A DNA stretch of 64,000 nucleotides from G965233625 sp965233625 (lineage in GTDB: Bacteria; Planctomycetota; Planctomycetia; Pirellulales; Pirellulaceae). The stretch is taken from the NCBI GenBank assembly GCA_965233625.1, contig OZ247499.1, forward strand, positions 4,898,001-4,962,000, in the 5' to 3' direction. The position numbers were made by a program, and so were the translations under genes. The notes beneath the pieces were generated by a model. The model was given only the letters and a program-made list of their open reading frames with translations, was not told where the DNA came from and did not search any database. Below are positions 61,902-64,000 of this stretch, one piece after another (position 1 is the first letter of the stretch; the number at the start of each line of letters is the position of its first letter).

Positions 61902-63275
61902 TTGAAGCACAGCGTGATTGAGCAACCTTCTGAGTCTGCGGAAAAAGCGACACCCCGAACCGCGGAGGTTACCCGTTCGCCCCTGAATCTGTCGTGGTTT
62001 ATCTGGCTGCGGTGGATTGCCGTGGCGGGACAGCTGGTGACTATTGTGCTGTCGAAAGTGGTGATCGGGGCGCCACTGGACCTTTCGCTGCTGCTGGGGA
62101 TTGTGGCGTTTACGGCGGCTTCGAACCTGGTGCTGACCGCGTGGATGCGTTACTTCCGGCAGAGCGGTTCGGCCAATCCGCGTGGTGCTGCGGAGCATCT
62201 GGTGCTGGCGGGTGTGATGGCGCTGGACCTGATTTCGCTGACCGCGCTGCTGCATTTTTCAGGCGGCGCCTCGAACCCGTTCGCCATTTTCTACTTTGTG
62301 AATATCGCGCTCTCGGCCGTGGTGCTGCCTTCAAAATGGGCGTGGCCCGTGGCGGTCATGGCGATAGCCTGTTTTGTGGCGTTGTTCTATGTCAGCCCTG
62401 GCAGCGATCTCTTTACCAGCGTTCCGCCCACAGGCTTTGGGAGCGATGTCGTTGCCGAACAACGCTTGTGGCGGCAAGGAATGATCGCCGCGTTTATCGC
62501 CTGTGCCGCCGTGACGACGTATTTCATCACCCGCCTGACAACGGAACTGCAGCAGCGTGAGCAGGCGTTACGCGAAGCAGAAATGCGGCAGGCCAAGAGC
62601 CAGCGGTTAGAAGCCCTGGCCACCCTCGCTGCCGGCGCCGGTCACGAACTTGCCTCGCCGTTATCGACCATCGCCGTGGTTGCCAAAGAGCTAAGCAATC
62701 ATCTGGACGGCGCCGATGTACCCGCTTCGGTCCGCGAAGATGTGGAGCTGATCCGCAGCGAACTGGCCCACTGCCGGACCATTCTAGATCGTATGGCAGG
62801 CAACGCCGGTCAGGTGGCGGGCGAAGAATTCACGGACCTGCCTCTGGCGGAACTGGTGGACGAAATCCTGCTGGGTGTCCGCGGGCGTGAACGCGTAATC
62901 GTGGACCTGCCAGAACCGCTTTCGCACGTCACCATTTCCGCGCCGCTGCAAAGTCTTTCGCAGGCTATCCGCGGTGTGGTGCAGAACGCGGTGGATAGCT
63001 CGCCGGAAGATCAACGGGTGCGGCTGGCTGTAGAGAAACGCGACACCGTGTTAAGGCTCATCATCCGTGACCGGGGCAGCGGCATGCCCGCCGAAGTGCT
63101 GGCCCGCGCGGGAGAGCCGTTCTTCACCACCAAGGCGCCGGGCCGCGGCATGGGCCTGGGGCTGTTTTTGGCACGAGCGGTCATCGAACGATTGGACGGC
63201 GATATTCAACTCAAGTCCAACGTCGGCCAGGGCACCACGGCAACGGTCGCGCTGCCGGTGAGTCTGCTGAGCTAA
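61902..63275 (+). CDS. RegB/PrrB-like redox sensor histidine kinase
   Basis: A 457-aa integral membrane kinase with about six membrane helices (30-220). FSGGASNPFAIF at 121-127 matches the quinone-linked GGxxNPF motif of the RegB family. The H-box is AAGAGHELASPLSTIAVVAKEL (His248), and Cys291 in RSELAHCRTILDRM corresponds by position to the redox-active Cys of RegB. The ATPase domain has QNAVDSSPE (N box), IRDRGSGMP (G1) and GRGMGLGLFLAR (G2). No ATG is near; the frame opens at TTG 61902, and a GTG at 61914 is an alternative. No RegA-like response regulator is next to it. It may sense the redox state of the quinone pool. Confidence 0.88.
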   Translation: MKHSVIEQPSESAEKATPRTAEVTRSPLNLSWFIWLRWIAVAGQLVTIVLSKVVIGAPLDLSLLLGIVAFTAASNLVLTAWMRYFRQSGSANPRGAAEHLVLAGVMALDLISLTALLHFSGGASNPFAIFYFVNIALSAVVLPSKWAWPVAVMAIACFVALFYVSPGSDLFTSVPPTGFGSDVVAEQRLWRQGMIAAFIACAAVTTYFITRLTTELQQREQALREAEMRQAKSQRLEALATLAAGAGHELASPLSTIAVVAKELSNHLDGADVPASVREDVELIRSELAHCRTILDRMAGNAGQVAGEEFTDLPLAELVDEILLGVRGRERVIVDLPEPLSHVTISAPLQSLSQAIRGVVQNAVDSSPEDQRVRLAVEKRDTVLRLIIRDRGSGMPAEVLARAGEPFFTTKAPGRGMGLGLFLARAVIERLDGDIQLKSNVGQGTTATVALPVSLLS

Positions 63276-63286
63276 GCATGGCAGAC

Positions 63287-63362
63287 GTGTAGGTCACGCG
63301 CCTGCCTGACGACGTTTGAAGTGGATTACTTGGCATCGGCAGGCAGGCGCCTGCCCTACGTG
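63287..63362. repeat. GGCGCCTG palindrome between convergent genes, copy d
   Basis: Arms GTGTAGGTCACGCGCCTGCC and the complementary GGCAGGCGCCTGCCCTACGTG enclose an interior with CGTTTGAAGTGGAT. That is the reverse of the CCACTTCAAACG found inside the element at 5385. It fills almost the whole 91-base gap between the kinase and fabH stops and can act as a two-way terminator. Confidence 0.75.
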
Positions 63363-63366
63363 CTGT

Positions 63367-64000
63367 TTAGCGTTTTTCGAGGATGCCGGCGCCGAAGGTG
63401 AAGCCGCCGCCGAAGGCGCAGAGGCCGAAGCGGTCGCCTTTGCGGCTGGTGGGCGATAGATCGTCCAGGCACAGCGGGATGCTGGTGGACGAAGTATTGC
63501 CGTGGTTGCGGATGTTGCTGAACACGTCCGTGTCGATGCGGCTGGCGATGGCGTCGATAATCCGCTGGTTGGCCTGGTGAGGCACCACCATGTTCAGATC
63601 GTTCACGCTCAGGCCCTCTTTCGCACAGACGCGGGTCAGGCTGGCAATCATCGACCGCACGGCTTCGGTGAACACTTTGCGGCCCTGCATCTGGATAAAT
63701 CCATCGTGCATGCGTGGCACGGTCAAAGCCGAACCATCGTCGCCCTTGGCCGAAAGTTCCGGACGATGTACGCGCCAGCCGGCCGATTCGATATGGCTTT
63801 CGCCGTACAGAATGGTTGCTGAGGCAGCATCGCCAAACAGAATCGCCGTGTCGAAATCTTCCGGGTCCAGCAGCGGCGAAAGCACCTCGGCCGTGACGAT
63901 CAGCACACGCCCGTGCGGGGTGCTTTGCAGGAAGTCATAGCCGGCTTGCAGGGCGTACATGTACCCGCTGCAGGCGGCGTTGATGTCGTAAGCCTGCACC
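63367..64000 (-). CDS. fabH: 3-oxoacyl-ACP synthase III (partial; N-terminus beyond window)
   Basis: FabH starts fatty acid synthesis by condensing an acyl-CoA (often acetyl-CoA) with malonyl-ACP. The visible 211 residues include the catalytic Cys in YDINAACSGYMYALQ, the His in VVPHQANQRIIDAIASR and the Asn in RNHGNTSSTSIPLCL. The terminal GLCAFGGGFTFGAGIL is the normal FabH end. The gene runs off the right edge, so the first third is missing. The thiolase-type Cys-His-Asn triad distinguishes it from FabB/FabF. Confidence 0.95.
   Translation of the reverse strand, partial: VQAYDINAACSGYMYALQAGYDFLQSTPHGRVLIVTAEVLSPLLDPEDFDTAILFGDAASATILYGESHIESAGWRVHRPELSAKGDDGSALTVPRMHDGFIQMQGRKVFTEAVRSMIASLTRVCAKEGLSVNDLNMVVPHQANQRIIDAIASRIDTDVFSNIRNHGNTSSTSIPLCLDDLSPTSRKGDRFGLCAFGGGFTFGAGILEKR

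Noticed and set aside
1..64000. tRNA, rRNA or CRISPR genes
   Set aside because: I saw no T-loop-like GTTCGAATC sequence in an intergenic place, no rRNA sequence and no spacer arrays. A tRNAscan run would be decisive.

Overview
This window is chromosomal DNA from a planctomycete, most likely order Pirellulales. The evidence is a planctomycete-type sigma factor (partial, left edge), a DUF1549/DUF1553 'planctomycete cytochrome c' protein, a giant surface protein with the planctomycete N-terminal EPRRML motif, a P460-like cytochrome, secreted WD40 proteins, and dispersed palindromic repeats of the type common in these genomes (one arm reads LTRSASEG in translation). No rRNA, tRNA or CRISPR array was recognised. 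Genes are mostly short operons or single genes on both strands.

Layout. 0-13 kb: sigma factor with a hairpin-rich leader, two secreted proteins of unknown role (one SPOR-like), miaA, a secreted trypsin-like protease, the DUF1549/DUF1553 protein, and a secreted WD40-caspase gene interrupted by an in-frame TGA. 12.6-16.5 kb: a GT-HAD-GT operon, possibly for a phosphorylated or charged glycoside. 16.8-19.3 kb: an NfeD-flotillin operon, with a second flotillin-like gene (floA) at 23.4-24.4 kb. Between them lie a ferredoxin-type sulfite reductase and an IS110-family element with a candidate bridge-RNA region. 24.8-37 kb: a DUF2325 protein, a secreted WD40 protein, a 1909-residue SdrD-B/FG-GAP surface protein, a vWA protein, a conserved planctomycete protein and an HDOD protein. 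37.6-46.7 kb: a two-gene type I polyketide synthase. Protein 1 is DH-FkbM-FkbH-ACP; protein 2 is KS-AT-KR-ACP-TE, with Cys in place of Ser in the TE nucleophile motif. 47-64 kb: a secreted hypothetical, citrate synthase, a RimK/RCK_C fusion, a P460-like cytochrome, a 1371-residue unknown protein, a methyltransferase, a Tat-exported TIM-barrel protein, uvrA, a RegB-like redox sensor kinase and a partial fabH.

The most distinctive system is the compact PKS. Its domains suggest that a glyceryl unit is loaded by FkbH, perhaps O-methylated and dehydrated, extended with malonyl-CoA, reduced, and released by a Cys-type thioesterase. No dedicated tailoring, export or phosphopantetheinyl transferase gene lies beside it here.

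The intergenic regions are unusually rich in palindromic repeats of at least four families. Some are inserted into each other, and two loci have a direct repeat that overlaps the stop codon of the neighbouring gene. Domain calls come from reading motifs, not from searches.
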